From an uncultured Nitratireductor sp. (GTDB taxonomy: Bacteria > Pseudomonadota > Alphaproteobacteria > Rhizobiales > Rhizobiaceae): a stretch of 64,000 bases of DNA. A program made the translations under genes and the position numbers. The stretch is from NCBI RefSeq assembly GCF_913053745.1, contig NZ_CAJXGF010000001.1, positions 1-64,000 of the forward strand, given 5' to 3'. The stretch's first letter is position 1, and each line of letters opens with the position of its first letter. Of this stretch, positions 1 through 8,696 are shown piece by piece. Under the pieces are notes generated by a model. That model did no database searches. It saw only the letters and a program-made list of their open reading frames with translations, and was not told where the DNA came from.

Positions 1-65
1 CCCTGTCGCTATCGCGCTGGCAGGGCTGGTTCCGCGCCGGCCGCGAACGCGACAGGGAGGAAGAT

Positions 66-911
66 TTGAGCGCCAACGCAAGGATTGCGGCTCTCACGCC
101 GCCGGAGATTCTGGCACGGAAGGGAGGCGAACCGCTCGTCTGCCTGACCGCCTACACCACGCCCCTCGCCCGATTGGTGGACAAGCATTGCGACATCGTT
201 CTGGTCGGTGACAGCGTCGGCATGGTCCTGCACGGCCTGCCAAGCACACTCGGGGTCACGCTCGACATGATGATCATGCACGGCCAGTCCGTGCGGCGTG
301 GCGTGGAGCGCGCCCTTCTCGTCGTGGACATGCCTTTCGGAAGCTACGAGGAAACGCCCGAACAGGCCTTTCGCAATGCGGCACGCATCATGGCCGAGAC
401 CGGTTGTGGCGCCGTCAAGATCGAAGGTGGCGAGACGATGGAGAAAACCATCCGTTTTCTCACCCGCCACGGCATTCCCGTTATGGCGCATATCGGCCTG
501 ACGCCCCAGGCGATAAACAGTTTCGGCGGTTACAAGGTTCAAGGACGCGGCGACGATGCCTTCCACATCCTGCGCGACGCGGAAGCCGTGGCCGACGCCG
601 GCGCATTCTCGATGGTTCTGGAAAAGGTGCCGGCCGCGCTCGCCGATCGGATCACCGGCACGACCGCCATTCCCACTATCGGGATCGGCGCCTCCCCGGC
701 CTGCGACGGGCAAATTCTCGTGGTCGACGATATGCTGGGCATGTTCGACGACTTCCGGCCGAAATTCGTCAAACGCTTCGCCGAACTCGGCCACGCGGCG
801 GATGCGGCAATCGCCGCCTATGCGAAGGAGGTTCGCGCGCGGCGTTTTCCCGACGAAACCCATGTTTTCACCGACGCCATGCCCTCCCACAACAAGGAGG
901 AGAAAGAATGA
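66..911 (+). CDS. panB: 3-methyl-2-oxobutanoate hydroxymethyltransferase (PanB)
   Basis: Catalyses transfer of a hydroxymethyl group from methylene-tetrahydrofolate to alpha-ketoisovalerate, giving ketopantoate, the first committed step to pantothenate and CoA, in the cytoplasm. The 281-residue protein has the usual family length. Visible motifs are [12 protein letters not shown] (Asp49 in the metal site), the second metal Asp in VVDMPFGSY (Asp88), KIEGG (Glu120) and the catalytic Glu in MVLEKVP (Glu186). The start is TTG at 66, set by the GGGAGG ribosome site at 55-60. The end overlaps panC by ATGA, so the two are translationally coupled. A possible upstream gene would end at TGA 67-69, but too little of it is in the window to identify. 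Confidence 0.96.
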   Translation: MSANARIAALTPPEILARKGGEPLVCLTAYTTPLARLVDKHCDIVLVGDSVGMVLHGLPSTLGVTLDMMIMHGQSVRRGVERALLVVDMPFGSYEETPEQAFRNAARIMAETGCGAVKIEGGETMEKTIRFLTRHGIPVMAHIGLTPQAINSFGGYKVQGRGDDAFHILRDAEAVADAGAFSMVLEKVPAALADRITGTTAIPTIGIGASPACDGQILVVDDMLGMFDDFRPKFVKRFAELGHAADAAIAAYAKEVRARRFPDETHVFTDAMPSHNKEEKE

Positions 912-1765
912 CTCTCAGCGTCCTTCGTACCGTTGCCAGCCTGCGCGACCGGGTTCAAATCTGGCGGCGCGCGGGCGAACGCGTGGCGGTGGTGCCTACC
1001 ATGGGCGCGCTTCACCAGGGCCATCTCAGCCTTGTTGAAGCGGCGAAGACCCGTGCGAAACGTGTAATCGTCACGCTCTTCGTCAATCCCAAGCAGTTCA
1101 ACAACGCTTCGGATCTCGCCGCCTATCCGCGCACAGAAGAAGACGATACCGCCAAACTGACGCCACTCGATGTCGACGTCCTCTTCGCGCCCGGTGTGGA
1201 GGAGATGTATGGCAGCGGGTTCTCCACAACCGTTTCCGTAGGGGGCGTAAGCGAGGGCCTCTGCGGCGCGCATCGGCCCGGACATTTCGACGGCGTTGCC
1301 ACCGTGGTCACCAAACTGCTTTTGCAAAGTGGGGCCGATCTCGCCTGCTTCGGCGAGAAGGATTTTCAGCAGCTTCTTGTGGTACGCCGGCTGGTGGCAG
1401 ATCTGAATATTCCAACCGAGATCCTCGGCTGCCCGACGATCCGCGAGGCAGACCGGCTCGCCCTGTCCTCGCGCAATGCGCGCCTGACACCCGAGCAGCG
1501 TCGAATTGCGCCGGCCATCGCTCGAACACTTTTCGAAAGCGCCAAGCGCCTTGCATCCGGCGAGGATGCCACCTCCACTCTCGACGCCGCACGCGCGACC
1601 CTTGCCACAGCCGGTTTCGACCGTGTCGAGTATGTCGAATTGCGCGATGCGGAGACTCTCCAGCCGCTCGCGCATGTTTGCGGGCACGCCAGGCTTTTGG
1701 CCGCGGCATGGCTTGGCGAGATCCGACTCATCGACAACGTCCCCGTTCTGCCCCGCAACAGTTGA
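908..1765 (+). CDS. panC: Pantoate--beta-alanine ligase (PanC)
   Basis: ATP-dependent condensation of pantoate with beta-alanine to pantothenate. The 285-residue protein begins with the typical N-terminal strand and the nucleotidyl-transferase motif [12 protein letters not shown] (residues 31-42, HIGH-type HQGH), followed by [16 protein letters not shown] and the second ATP-binding motif [10 protein letters not shown]. The ATG at 908 overlaps the panB stop in ATGA. The panBC pair is a standard two-gene operon. It converges on the minus-strand transporter that ends at 1779, with only 13 bases between them and no clear T-tailed terminator. Confidence 0.96.
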   Translation: MTLSVLRTVASLRDRVQIWRRAGERVAVVPTMGALHQGHLSLVEAAKTRAKRVIVTLFVNPKQFNNASDLAAYPRTEEDDTAKLTPLDVDVLFAPGVEEMYGSGFSTTVSVGGVSEGLCGAHRPGHFDGVATVVTKLLLQSGADLACFGEKDFQQLLVVRRLVADLNIPTEILGCPTIREADRLALSSRNARLTPEQRRIAPAIARTLFESAKRLASGEDATSTLDAARATLATAGFDRVEYVELRDAETLQPLAHVCGHARLLAAAWLGEIRLIDNVPVLPRNS

Positions 1766-1778
1766 CAGGGCGGGCGTC

Positions 1779-2858
1779 CTATTCCTCCGCCGACTTTTGA
1801 AGCGCCTGCACGTCGTCGGCCAGCATCAGCGCGATCGGACGCGTGCTTTCGAAATTCGCCATGATGATTGCGATGATCGAGGTGAGCGGTATGGCGAGGA
1901 TGGCGCCTGGAATACCCCACAGCGACGACCACAGGGCGAGCGAGACCAGAACGACGAAAGGCGACATGTTGATCCTGCGGCCGATCATTCTCGGTTCGAG
2001 CGCATTGCCCACCCATATCTGCGCCGATGTCAAAAGAACCGCAACGAACAGCGTGGTCTGAAGGGATCCGTATTGCGCTAGCGTCAACAGCACGGGAAAC
2101 ATCACGCCAAGCAGCGAGCCCACATAGGGAATGTAGTTCAACAAACCGATAAGAACCGCCCAGAAGAGCGCGAAATCGACCCCGAAGAAGGTGAGCACCA
2201 CGAAGGAAAGCATGCCCAGCATGATGTTCACGAGCGTCTTTACCGCGAGATATTCGCCGATGCTGCGGTTGATGTCGCGCACGATGGTGTGGGTTTGGCT
2301 CGCCCTTTCCCTGGGCAGGGCGGCAGCGATCTTTCGGGCGAAGCCGCCTCGCTCGGCCATCAGGAAGATCGAATAGACCACCGCCATGAAGATTATGCCT
2401 GCAAGTGAGCCGACCGAACCGAGCCCGACGGCGGCCAGGCGCTGCAGGTTGATGCGTCCCCACAGGGTCTCGATAAGGGTCGTGAGGTTGGGAATCTCCT
2501 GGATATCGAACCGGGACAGAATATCGGTAAGCATCGTCGTGAGATTCTTCTGATAAACCGGCAGGCGCGCCACCACCTGTTCGGCCGTGCCGACCATCAC
2601 GCTCGCCAACATGATCAATGCCAGAACGAAGAGTGCCAGAACGAGGCCGCGCCGCACCCATTCCGGCAAAAAGCCGATAACCGGCACACGCCCAAGCGCC
2701 TCCGACGCGGTCAGAAGCACATAAACCGAGATCACGGCGATGAAGATCGGCATCAGGACGGCTCTTCCGACAACCAGAAGCCAGCCGATCATGACCGCCA
2801 GCACGACAGCAAGCACCAGCGTGGCGAAGGCGCGAAGCGGATCTCTTCTTTCAAGCAT
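1779..2858 (-). CDS. AI-2E family transporter (TqsA/PerM-like membrane protein)
   Basis: A 359-residue polytopic membrane protein with roughly eight hydrophobic segments and the family pattern: paired N-terminal helices (residues about 10-45), a long central soluble segment (about 90-150), and the conserved C-terminal region with LLNYIPYVGSLLG and the NALEPRMIGRRINMSPFVVLVSL stretch in pieces. The family includes autoinducer-2 exporters, a Na+/H+ antiporter branch and many of unknown substrate, so the cargo is not known here. Start ATG at 2858, overlapping the end of the upstream HdeD-like gene by 8 bases, so the two are probably co-transcribed. Family assignment is firm, substrate is not. 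Confidence 0.88.
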   Translation of the reverse strand: MLERRDPLRAFATLVLAVVLAVMIGWLLVVGRAVLMPIFIAVISVYVLLTASEALGRVPVIGFLPEWVRRGLVLALFVLALIMLASVMVGTAEQVVARLPVYQKNLTTMLTDILSRFDIQEIPNLTTLIETLWGRINLQRLAAVGLGSVGSLAGIIFMAVVYSIFLMAERGGFARKIAAALPRERASQTHTIVRDINRSIGEYLAVKTLVNIMLGMLSFVVLTFFGVDFALFWAVLIGLLNYIPYVGSLLGVMFPVLLTLAQYGSLQTTLFVAVLLTSAQIWVGNALEPRMIGRRINMSPFVVLVSLALWSSLWGIPGAILAIPLTSIIAIIMANFESTRPIALMLADDVQALQKSAEE

Positions 2859-3357
2859 TGTTTTTCAACCGTAGAGACAGGAGCACCAGGGCGACACCGC
2901 TGGCCAGAAGCTCCAGCGCGACGACCAGGCCGAAGTCGATGATGCCGATGCCGCTCAAAACGAGCAAACCGAGGATCGCCGAGACACCGCCGGCGGCAAG
3001 GAGCATGGGAAACACGCTATCGCTGCGCAGACTGCGGCCGACCCAAACCTTTCCGAAACCGGAAGCGATCAGCAGAACTCCCAGGAGAATCCGAAGCATG
3101 CGGCCATCGCCGAAGGGTCCGAACAGCAGTGAGAATCCGATGAAAAGACCGGCCGCCGCCAGCACCGCTGCCCCTGTTGCGGTGCGGAGATCGGGTGCCC
3201 TGTAAGCGGCCCAACCCTGCAAGGCGCCCACAACGACCAGCGCACAACCCCCAACCGTCAACGTCATGTTGGATGCGGAATTCAGGTTGAAAAGCGCCGC
3301 AAGCCCGCCGATAAGGGCCGCTATGCCGGCAAGCAGCCAAAGTATCCAGTGCCTCAT
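2851..3357 (-). CDS. HdeD family (DUF308) membrane protein
   Basis: A 168-residue protein with six evenly spaced hydrophobic helices separated by very short loops, many small residues and repeated two-helix units, as in HdeD/DUF308 proteins. The enterobacterial relative HdeD takes part in acid resistance at high cell density, but the role in alphaproteobacteria is not established. I take the ATG at 3357 as start because GAGGGGAAT lies directly before it; an in-frame ATG at 3369 would add MEGN. It overlaps the AI-2E transporter gene by 8 bases, suggesting one transcription unit for two membrane proteins. Confidence 0.75.
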   Translation of the reverse strand: MRHWILWLLAGIAALIGGLAALFNLNSASNMTLTVGGCALVVVGALQGWAAYRAPDLRTATGAAVLAAAGLFIGFSLLFGPFGDGRMLRILLGVLLIASGFGKVWVGRSLRSDSVFPMLLAAGGVSAILGLLVLSGIGIIDFGLVVALELLASGVALVLLSLRLKNNA

Positions 3358-3570
3358 ATTCCCCTCCATTCGACGCCCCTTCGATGGATCTCCGGCTCTT
3401 TACCACGCGTCCCTCCACCCAGACCATCTTGTCCTAAGGTGTCGATCGACGCCAACAGGCGCCGTCCCGCGGGCGGCGATACGCAAGCCCCGCAGGATAA
3501 TATCCGCACCTGCCTGCATCGATAGACCACGCCGCATATACTGCTAGCGTGGACAATCCGCCGCCTTCAC

Positions 3571-3933
3571 TCAGTCAGCGAATGCAGCCGCGTAGATTTC
3601 CGGTTTGAAACCGACGATACGGCGGTCGCCAAGATCCAGCACCGGACGCTTTATCATGCTCGGTTGTTCCAGCATCAGATGCACGGCCTTGGCCGCATTC
3701 ATATCCGCCTTGTCGGCGTCGGATAATTTGCGAAAGGTTGTGCCGGCACGATTGAGAAGCTTCTCCCAACCGATTTCACCGACCCACGCTTCAAGCCGTT
3801 CACCCTCGATTCCGGCGGTCTTGTAGTCATGAAAGGCATAGGCAACGCCATGTGTCTCCAACCAGGATCGCGCCTTCTTCATCGTGTCGCAATTCTTGAT
3901 GCCGTAGATCACGACAGGGTTGGCAATCGGCAT
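3571..3933 (-). CDS. ArsC/Spx-like protein of the YffB type
   Basis: A 120-residue thioredoxin-fold protein of the arsenate reductase/Spx superfamily. The N-terminal YGIKNCDTMKKARSWL carries a single active-site type Cys followed by DTMKKA, the YffB signature, rather than the CX3R arrangement of true ArsC. Also visible are FHDYK, the QPSMIKRPVL block (cis-Pro motif IKRPV) and the terminal VGFKPE. Function in the YffB branch is uncertain, possibly glutathione-dependent thiol reduction; arsenic resistance should not be assumed and there are no ars genes nearby. ATG 3933 preceded by GGGAG is chosen; an in-frame ATG at 3954 adds seven residues. Confidence 0.82.
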   Translation of the reverse strand: MPIANPVVIYGIKNCDTMKKARSWLETHGVAYAFHDYKTAGIEGERLEAWVGEIGWEKLLNRAGTTFRKLSDADKADMNAAKAVHLMLEQPSMIKRPVLDLGDRRIVGFKPEIYAAAFAD

Positions 3934-4329
3934 CGTTAAATCACTCCCGAACATTCATTCAAACAACTTTTATGTTGTTGACTTTAAACACTTATAGCAA
4001 AGAAATATCATGACATTCCCCGTTGCCGTCAGTGTAAGCAGACAGCGCCCGAATAACAACAATCAGTGCACAGCAATATCACCAGACACGCCTTCCGGCG
4101 CTCTGCGGCTCGCACACGCATCGGCCGAACTCTGCACCGTCTAGGGTCGAGTTTCACCGCACCGTTGACAGTCGACCGAGAAAAATATGATAAATCTGAT
4201 CATGATTTTTATGCTGGCCGAGACGTACCATTCGCCCGATTTCATCGGAAAACCCTTGGCTGCGGCTGCATGTAGCAGTTGTTTTTGTCGGCATGTCACA
4301 AGAGGCCGAGTTTGAGTTTCTGGCATTCC
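3934..4329. promoter_or_regulatory. Divergent intergenic region, ArsC-like gene / AraC regulator
   Basis: About 400 bases without a convincing gene, clearly richer in A+T than the neighbours. It must carry promoters for both flanking genes. It holds a short dyad ACAAC-N6-GTTGT near 3963-3979 and an AT-rich imperfect dyad AAATC-N7-GATTT at 4192-4208 upstream of the AraC gene. Which proteins bind there is unknown; since the AraC gene starts an iron-siderophore locus, the second dyad is a candidate iron-responsive or autoregulatory site. Confidence 0.35.
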
Positions 4330-5247
4330 ATGACCTGGCATACCGAGGGCATTCGGGTCGTAGAGCCCGTCAAGTGGCGGTGCCTGGACGGTATCGTCGG
4401 CGCATATTGGCAGGCCAGAAGCGAAGCCGGCGCCAAGGGCTATTACATGGCCGACGATCCACGCATCATGATCTTCTTTTGCGACGTGTCGGAACACATC
4501 CGCATGTCGAACGACGACGCAACGTTTGTGCGCTCTGCACGCCCCATGACGCGTGCGGTTTATGTACCCGCCCGTGTGCCGCTTTGGACGAACAGCCGCG
4601 CGACGCACAATTTCTCGCATCTCAATCTGCACATCCACAAAGACCGCATGCTTCGGTATCTGGCCCCTTCGCTGGGAAGGTCGGCCGCACTGGCTGCGCT
4701 ACGCCAGCCGGTGGAGATACAGGACGCCGACACCATCGAGACGCTTGCGGGGCTTCTGGTCGATGAAGTCGGGAACCCGACCAGGCACGGCATCTATGCC
4801 GAGAGCCTTGTCGGCAGCATCGTGACCGGAATGCTGGACATCCCACAGGAGACAAGCGCGGATGGCAATATCCGGCTTACCCAAGCGCAAATGAACAAGC
4901 TCGTCTCGCGCGTGGAGGAGCAAAGCCACCATCGCCTGTCCGTGGCCGAGATGGCGGCTACGGTCGGCCTGTCCGAGAGCTGGTTTTTCAACGCATTCAA
5001 ACACACGACCGGCACCACGCCGGTGCAGTGGCAACTCGGCAAGCGGATCGACGTTGCGAAGCAACTGCTTCTAGACGGCGGCCTTTCCGTCGCTTCCGTC
5101 GCAGCCCAACTCGGCTTTTCCGATCAGGCGCACCTTACCAAGGTGTTCCGCCAGACCGTCGGACACACTCCGGCTGCCTGGCGAAAGCTTCATCAGCCAG
5201 CGCAATCGACGGTGGCTGGCCAGACCGTACGTGCAAAACCTGGATGA
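4330..5247 (+). CDS. AraC family regulator of the siderophore locus
   Basis: About 305 residues. The last 100 residues form the double helix-turn-helix of AraC/XylS proteins: first HTH in LSVAEMAATVGLSESWFFNAF, second in SVASVAAQLGFSDQAHLTKVF (given in part), ending HTPAAWRK. The N-terminal 190 residues are a ligand-sensing domain without recognised motifs. It lies tail to tail, four bases apart, with the TonB receptor gene and near the siderophore ABC genes, the arrangement seen for siderophore-sensing activators such as PchR or RhrA; by inference it activates the receptor or uptake genes when ferric siderophore is present. ATG 4330 is the first ATG; TTG starts at 4279 or 4312 are possible. 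Confidence 0.85.
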   Translation: MTWHTEGIRVVEPVKWRCLDGIVGAYWQARSEAGAKGYYMADDPRIMIFFCDVSEHIRMSNDDATFVRSARPMTRAVYVPARVPLWTNSRATHNFSHLNLHIHKDRMLRYLAPSLGRSAALAALRQPVEIQDADTIETLAGLLVDEVGNPTRHGIYAESLVGSIVTGMLDIPQETSADGNIRLTQAQMNKLVSRVEEQSHHRLSVAEMAATVGLSESWFFNAFKHTTGTTPVQWQLGKRIDVAKQLLLDGGLSVASVAAQLGFSDQAHLTKVFRQTVGHTPAAWRKLHQPAQSTVAGQTVRAKPG

Positions 5248-5251
5248 TCCA

Positions 5252-7384
5252 TCACCAGCTATGGCGCAAGGTCGCCGAGATGGCGCGCCCCGGATTGTAA
5301 AAGTCCGCCCCGAAGCCCCCGTAATCGACGTGTTTCTCATCGAACAGATTGCTGACGTTAACCACCAGTTCGGTGTTTTCCTTGACCGCGTAGGAGAGGG
5401 ACGCGTCGAAGACGATGCTGCTGTCGGTCGACATCGTGTTCGCGGCATCGAAGAAATATGAACTGGTATAACGCGCGCCGAGACCGAAGTTCATGTCGCC
5501 GCGCATGCCGCTCTCCGGTAGACGGTAATTCACCCACACCGACGCCATATGTTCTGGAACGAACTGGGGACGATTGCCCACGTTTCCGCCAGCGCCGTTT
5601 TCGACGATCTCGGCGTCAAGGTAGGAATACCCGGCCGTAAGGCTCCAATTGTTACCAAATTCCGCCTTCGCTTCCAGATCAACACCGCGCACACGCACCT
5701 CGCCAATGGTGGAAGGCAGCATCGTGATGGGATCGGTAACCGTGATGTTCTTCTTCGACAGGTCGTAGACCGACGCTGTGAACAGGGCTGGAAACGCGAC
5801 CGGCTGATATTTCACGCCCAGTTCATACTGTTCGCCGCGCTCGGGCTCGACCGTCAGGCCGGACGCAGGAACCACGGATTCCGCATAGCTCACATAAGCG
5901 GCAAGCTCGTCCGTGATTCTGTAGGTCAGTGCGGCGCGAGTCGTAAATTCGCTGATGTCGCCGACGGATGTGACGGACGTCAGCTTGTTCGTTCTTTCGG
6001 TATCGATCCAGTCGTTGCGCAGACCGAAAGTGGCAATGAACCTGTCGGCGATCGTCAGTTCCTGTTGGAGATAGATCGCCTTGGTCGTCTGATCCGTGCG
6101 AGCGCTGGAATACAACGGAACCGAAGCGGGAGCGCCTTTATAAGTTGGATCGCTCCAGTTGATCGTTGGCGCGGGCCCGAAGAAGGTGTCGTTGTCCGAT
6201 ACGAAGTCGTTGTAGAGAACACCCACCAGGGTGCGGCTGTCGATGCTGTCGAAGCTCGCTTCGTATTGAAGATATGCATCGGCAACGAAATTCTCGGTCG
6301 TCGTGTCATTGCCGAAGAAGGAGCGCTGCGCAATCGTCGTGCCGTCAGTTGGTGTTGACGAGATGTAGGCATAGCCGAAGTCCGTTTCGGCGTGGCTGTA
6401 GCGGGCATTGGCCCCGAATGTCAGCCCAGAGCCGAAATGGTGGTCGAGCATGACGGACAGCGTGCTTCGATCCGTGCCGCGATAGTTGTAGTCGGGCTCG
6501 CCGAAAAACCGGCTGCGCGGAAAGTCGCTGCCCACGGGGTGACCACCGCTGCCGGGTACGGCGTCGCGGCTGAGATGGTCGAAGACGACGGTGACGTTGG
6601 TGTCGGCGGTCGGTCGCCACGTCAATCCGCCCATGATGAACCGCTCGTCGTCGCGCGAGTAATCGTACTCAGCGTCGGAATCCTTGAACTTGCCGGTAAG
6701 GCGGTAGGACAACGTATCGTCGGCGGTGATGTTGTCGCCGAAATCGAAGCCGATTTCCTTGCGCTCGAACGAACCGCCGGTGACATAGGCCTCGCCGAAA
6801 CGCTCGCTTCGCGGCCGCTTCGTCACGTAGTTTACCGAACCACCAGGATCGGAAACGCCGAAGACGGTCGAATTGGCACCCTTGAGAACCTCGACGCGCT
6901 CGAATGCATACGCCTCTTCGCGCACCCCGCCGAACGGTCGCCCGAGCGGGAGGCCATCACGATAGGCATGTGCGTCGAAACCACGAATCTTGTAGAAGTC
7001 GAAACGATCGTCGCTTCCGTAAAAGCCTGTGAGAACCCCCGGCGTATACTGCAACACCTCTTCCACGTTCTGCGCGCCGCGATCCTGGATCTCCTTCGAG
7101 GTAATCACCGAAACGGAGGCGGGTGTGTCCAGAATGTCGGTGACCATCCGGCTGCCGCCCGTGGTTCGGCCGGCGACAATCGAACGTGCATCATTCTCGG
7201 CATCCAGAAAGTCGCCGCTCTCCACAACGAGAGGCTGAAGCATCGTCGTATCGTTCGCGTTTTCCAGCTCCTGCGCGAATATGCCGGCAGGCATAAGCAC
7301 GGCAAACGACGTACACCCCAGCAGGGCAAGGCTGCGACGATCTAAGACGGATCGGTTGTCGGGCGATGTACTCACGATGGTCAT
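5252..7384 (-). CDS. TonB-dependent siderophore receptor
   Basis: Outer-membrane gated barrel for ferric siderophore uptake, powered by TonB-ExbBD. From ATG 7384 it is 710 residues with a signal peptide (hydrophobic SLALLGCTSFAVLMPAGIFA, cleavage near AQE). The plug follows (DTPASVSVITSKEIQDRG, VEEVLQYTPGV, KIRGFDA, VEVLKGANSTVFG, GGSVNYVTKRP), then the 22-strand barrel with many aromatic-ended strands, and the terminal strand ends SATLRHSW with the aromatic residue needed for BAM insertion. No extra N-terminal signalling domain is present. An upstream GTG at 7507 is possible but would give a long extension before the signal peptide. Faces the binding-protein gene divergently. Substrate not predictable. 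Confidence 0.93.
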   Translation of the reverse strand: MTIVSTSPDNRSVLDRRSLALLGCTSFAVLMPAGIFAQELENANDTTMLQPLVVESGDFLDAENDARSIVAGRTTGGSRMVTDILDTPASVSVITSKEIQDRGAQNVEEVLQYTPGVLTGFYGSDDRFDFYKIRGFDAHAYRDGLPLGRPFGGVREEAYAFERVEVLKGANSTVFGVSDPGGSVNYVTKRPRSERFGEAYVTGGSFERKEIGFDFGDNITADDTLSYRLTGKFKDSDAEYDYSRDDERFIMGGLTWRPTADTNVTVVFDHLSRDAVPGSGGHPVGSDFPRSRFFGEPDYNYRGTDRSTLSVMLDHHFGSGLTFGANARYSHAETDFGYAYISSTPTDGTTIAQRSFFGNDTTTENFVADAYLQYEASFDSIDSRTLVGVLYNDFVSDNDTFFGPAPTINWSDPTYKGAPASVPLYSSARTDQTTKAIYLQQELTIADRFIATFGLRNDWIDTERTNKLTSVTSVGDISEFTTRAALTYRITDELAAYVSYAESVVPASGLTVEPERGEQYELGVKYQPVAFPALFTASVYDLSKKNITVTDPITMLPSTIGEVRVRGVDLEAKAEFGNNWSLTAGYSYLDAEIVENGAGGNVGNRPQFVPEHMASVWVNYRLPESGMRGDMNFGLGARYTSSYFFDAANTMSTDSSIVFDASLSYAVKENTELVVNVSNLFDEKHVDYGGFGADFYNPGRAISATLRHSW

Positions 7385-7700
7385 TTCGACGTTCCAGGTT
7401 TCTGGCGGCGCGGAGCGGCCGGTAGCGATGCGGTTCCGATCCGATCGCACCATGAAGGCGCGTTCGCCCCCGGTCGTGACGACTGCATCCGGCTTGTCCG
7501 TCCCCACCAGGCGCGCTCGATCAGATCACTCACGGATTAACTTGAGCTCGTCAATCCAGTATTGTAAGTTTTTGCCGCTTTGTAGGATCCTCCGGTTAAA
7601 TGCGCTGCGGCCTGTTGGAGCAAGCTGAGGCGGAATTGACGGCGCGTCATTAACCTGAAACTAGAGATCAACTTAAATGTTTGATCTCGGAGTTCGCCTG
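7385..7700. promoter_or_regulatory. Divergent promoter region of siderophore receptor and ABC operon
   Basis: About 315 bases between the receptor start on the minus strand and the binding-protein start on the plus strand. It must hold both promoters and, by analogy with iron loci, their iron control. Short dyads are visible: TTGA-N5-TCAA at about 7540-7552 and TGACG-N3-CGTCA at 7637-7649. Neither matches a Fur, Irr or RirA consensus well enough to name. The first 120 bases could instead encode an N-terminal extension of the receptor. Confidence 0.4.
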
Positions 7701-8696
7701 ATGCCGCGATCGCTTCTCGCTGCGATGTCCATCCTGACCTGGGCCGCCATCCTGTTTGCCGCGCCCGCCGGCGCGCAGGAGGCGACAGCATTTCCGATCA
7801 CGATCGAGCATGCTCTGGGAACGACCGTCATCGAGCGCAAACCCGAGCGCGTCGCGACAGTTGCCTGGGCCAACCACGAGGTCCCCCTCGCCCTCGGCGT
7901 CGTTCCAGTCGGATTTGCCAGGGCCAATTTCGGCGATGACGACGGCGATGGCCTCCTGCCCTGGGTCTCCGGGAAACTGCATGAATTGGGCGCAGACACA
8001 CCGGTTCTTTTCGACGAGGGGGACGGCATCGATCTGGAAGCTGTGGCTGCCGTCCGTCCCGACGTGATCCTCGCCGCCTATTCCGGACTGAGCCAGACGG
8101 ATTACGACATGCTGAGCCAGATCGCGCCGGTGGTTGCCTATCCGGAAGCCCCCTGGTCTACCGGCTGGCGCGAAATGATCCGTCTCAACAGCGCCGGACT
8201 GGGGATGCCGGCCAAAGGTGACGCGCTCATTGCCGACATAGAAAGCGATATCGCGCAGGTCGTGGCGGAACATCCCGAACTTAAAGGCAAATCCGCAATG
8301 TTCATCACCCATCTGAGCGCGGCGGATCTGAGCACAATCAACTTCTACACGACGAGCGACACGCGGGTCCGCTTTTTCACTGATCTTGGCCTGGCCGTGC
8401 CGTCGAGCGTGCTTGAGGCGTCGACACCCGGCAGGTTCTCCGGCTCCATAAGCGCCGAGCGCATCGACACTTTCGACGATGTCGATATCGTCGTGACCTA
8501 TGGCGATGAAACGCTTCTGGAGAAGCTGGCCGCCAATCCCCTCACTTCGCGAATGCCCGCGGTTGCCAACAAGGCGGTCGTCATGCTCGACCGTGGACCG
8601 GTCGGCACCGCGGCCAACCCAACGCCGCTGTCCATTTCCTGGGTCCTGCGCGACTATGCCGATCTGCTCGCGGACGCGGCCAAAAAGTCGCGATGA
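7701..8696 (+). CDS. Iron-siderophore ABC transporter substrate-binding protein
   Basis: Periplasmic type III binding protein of the FepB/FhuD class, 331 residues. A signal peptide runs over residues 1-26 (hydrophobic core ILTWAAILFAAPAGA, cleavage before QE). Family features are the opening IEHALGTTVIERKPERVATVAW, here in parts, then VRPDVILAAYSGLSQTDYDML and IAPVVAYP, and the long bridging helix after SAGLGMPAKGDALIADIE. ATG 7701 is preferred because GGAG lies eight bases upstream; ATG 7677 would add eight residues. First gene of a tightly coupled operon (binding protein, two permeases, ATPase, reductase), each overlapping the next by four bases. Confidence 0.9.
   Translation: MPRSLLAAMSILTWAAILFAAPAGAQEATAFPITIEHALGTTVIERKPERVATVAWANHEVPLALGVVPVGFARANFGDDDGDGLLPWVSGKLHELGADTPVLFDEGDGIDLEAVAAVRPDVILAAYSGLSQTDYDMLSQIAPVVAYPEAPWSTGWREMIRLNSAGLGMPAKGDALIADIESDIAQVVAEHPELKGKSAMFITHLSAADLSTINFYTTSDTRVRFFTDLGLAVPSSVLEASTPGRFSGSISAERIDTFDDVDIVVTYGDETLLEKLAANPLTSRMPAVANKAVVMLDRGPVGTAANPTPLSISWVLRDYADLLADAAKKSR

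Noticed and set aside
9..890. Minus-strand 293-codon open frame over panB
   Set aside because: Antisense to panB, which has all catalytic residues.
6392..7345. Plus-strand open frame of 317 codons inside the TonB receptor gene
   Set aside because: Antisense shadow of a clear receptor gene.
7637..7649. TGACG-N3-CGTCA dyad as a Fur or RirA box
   Set aside because: Too short and unlike the known consensus sequences; mentioned only within the divergent promoter feature.
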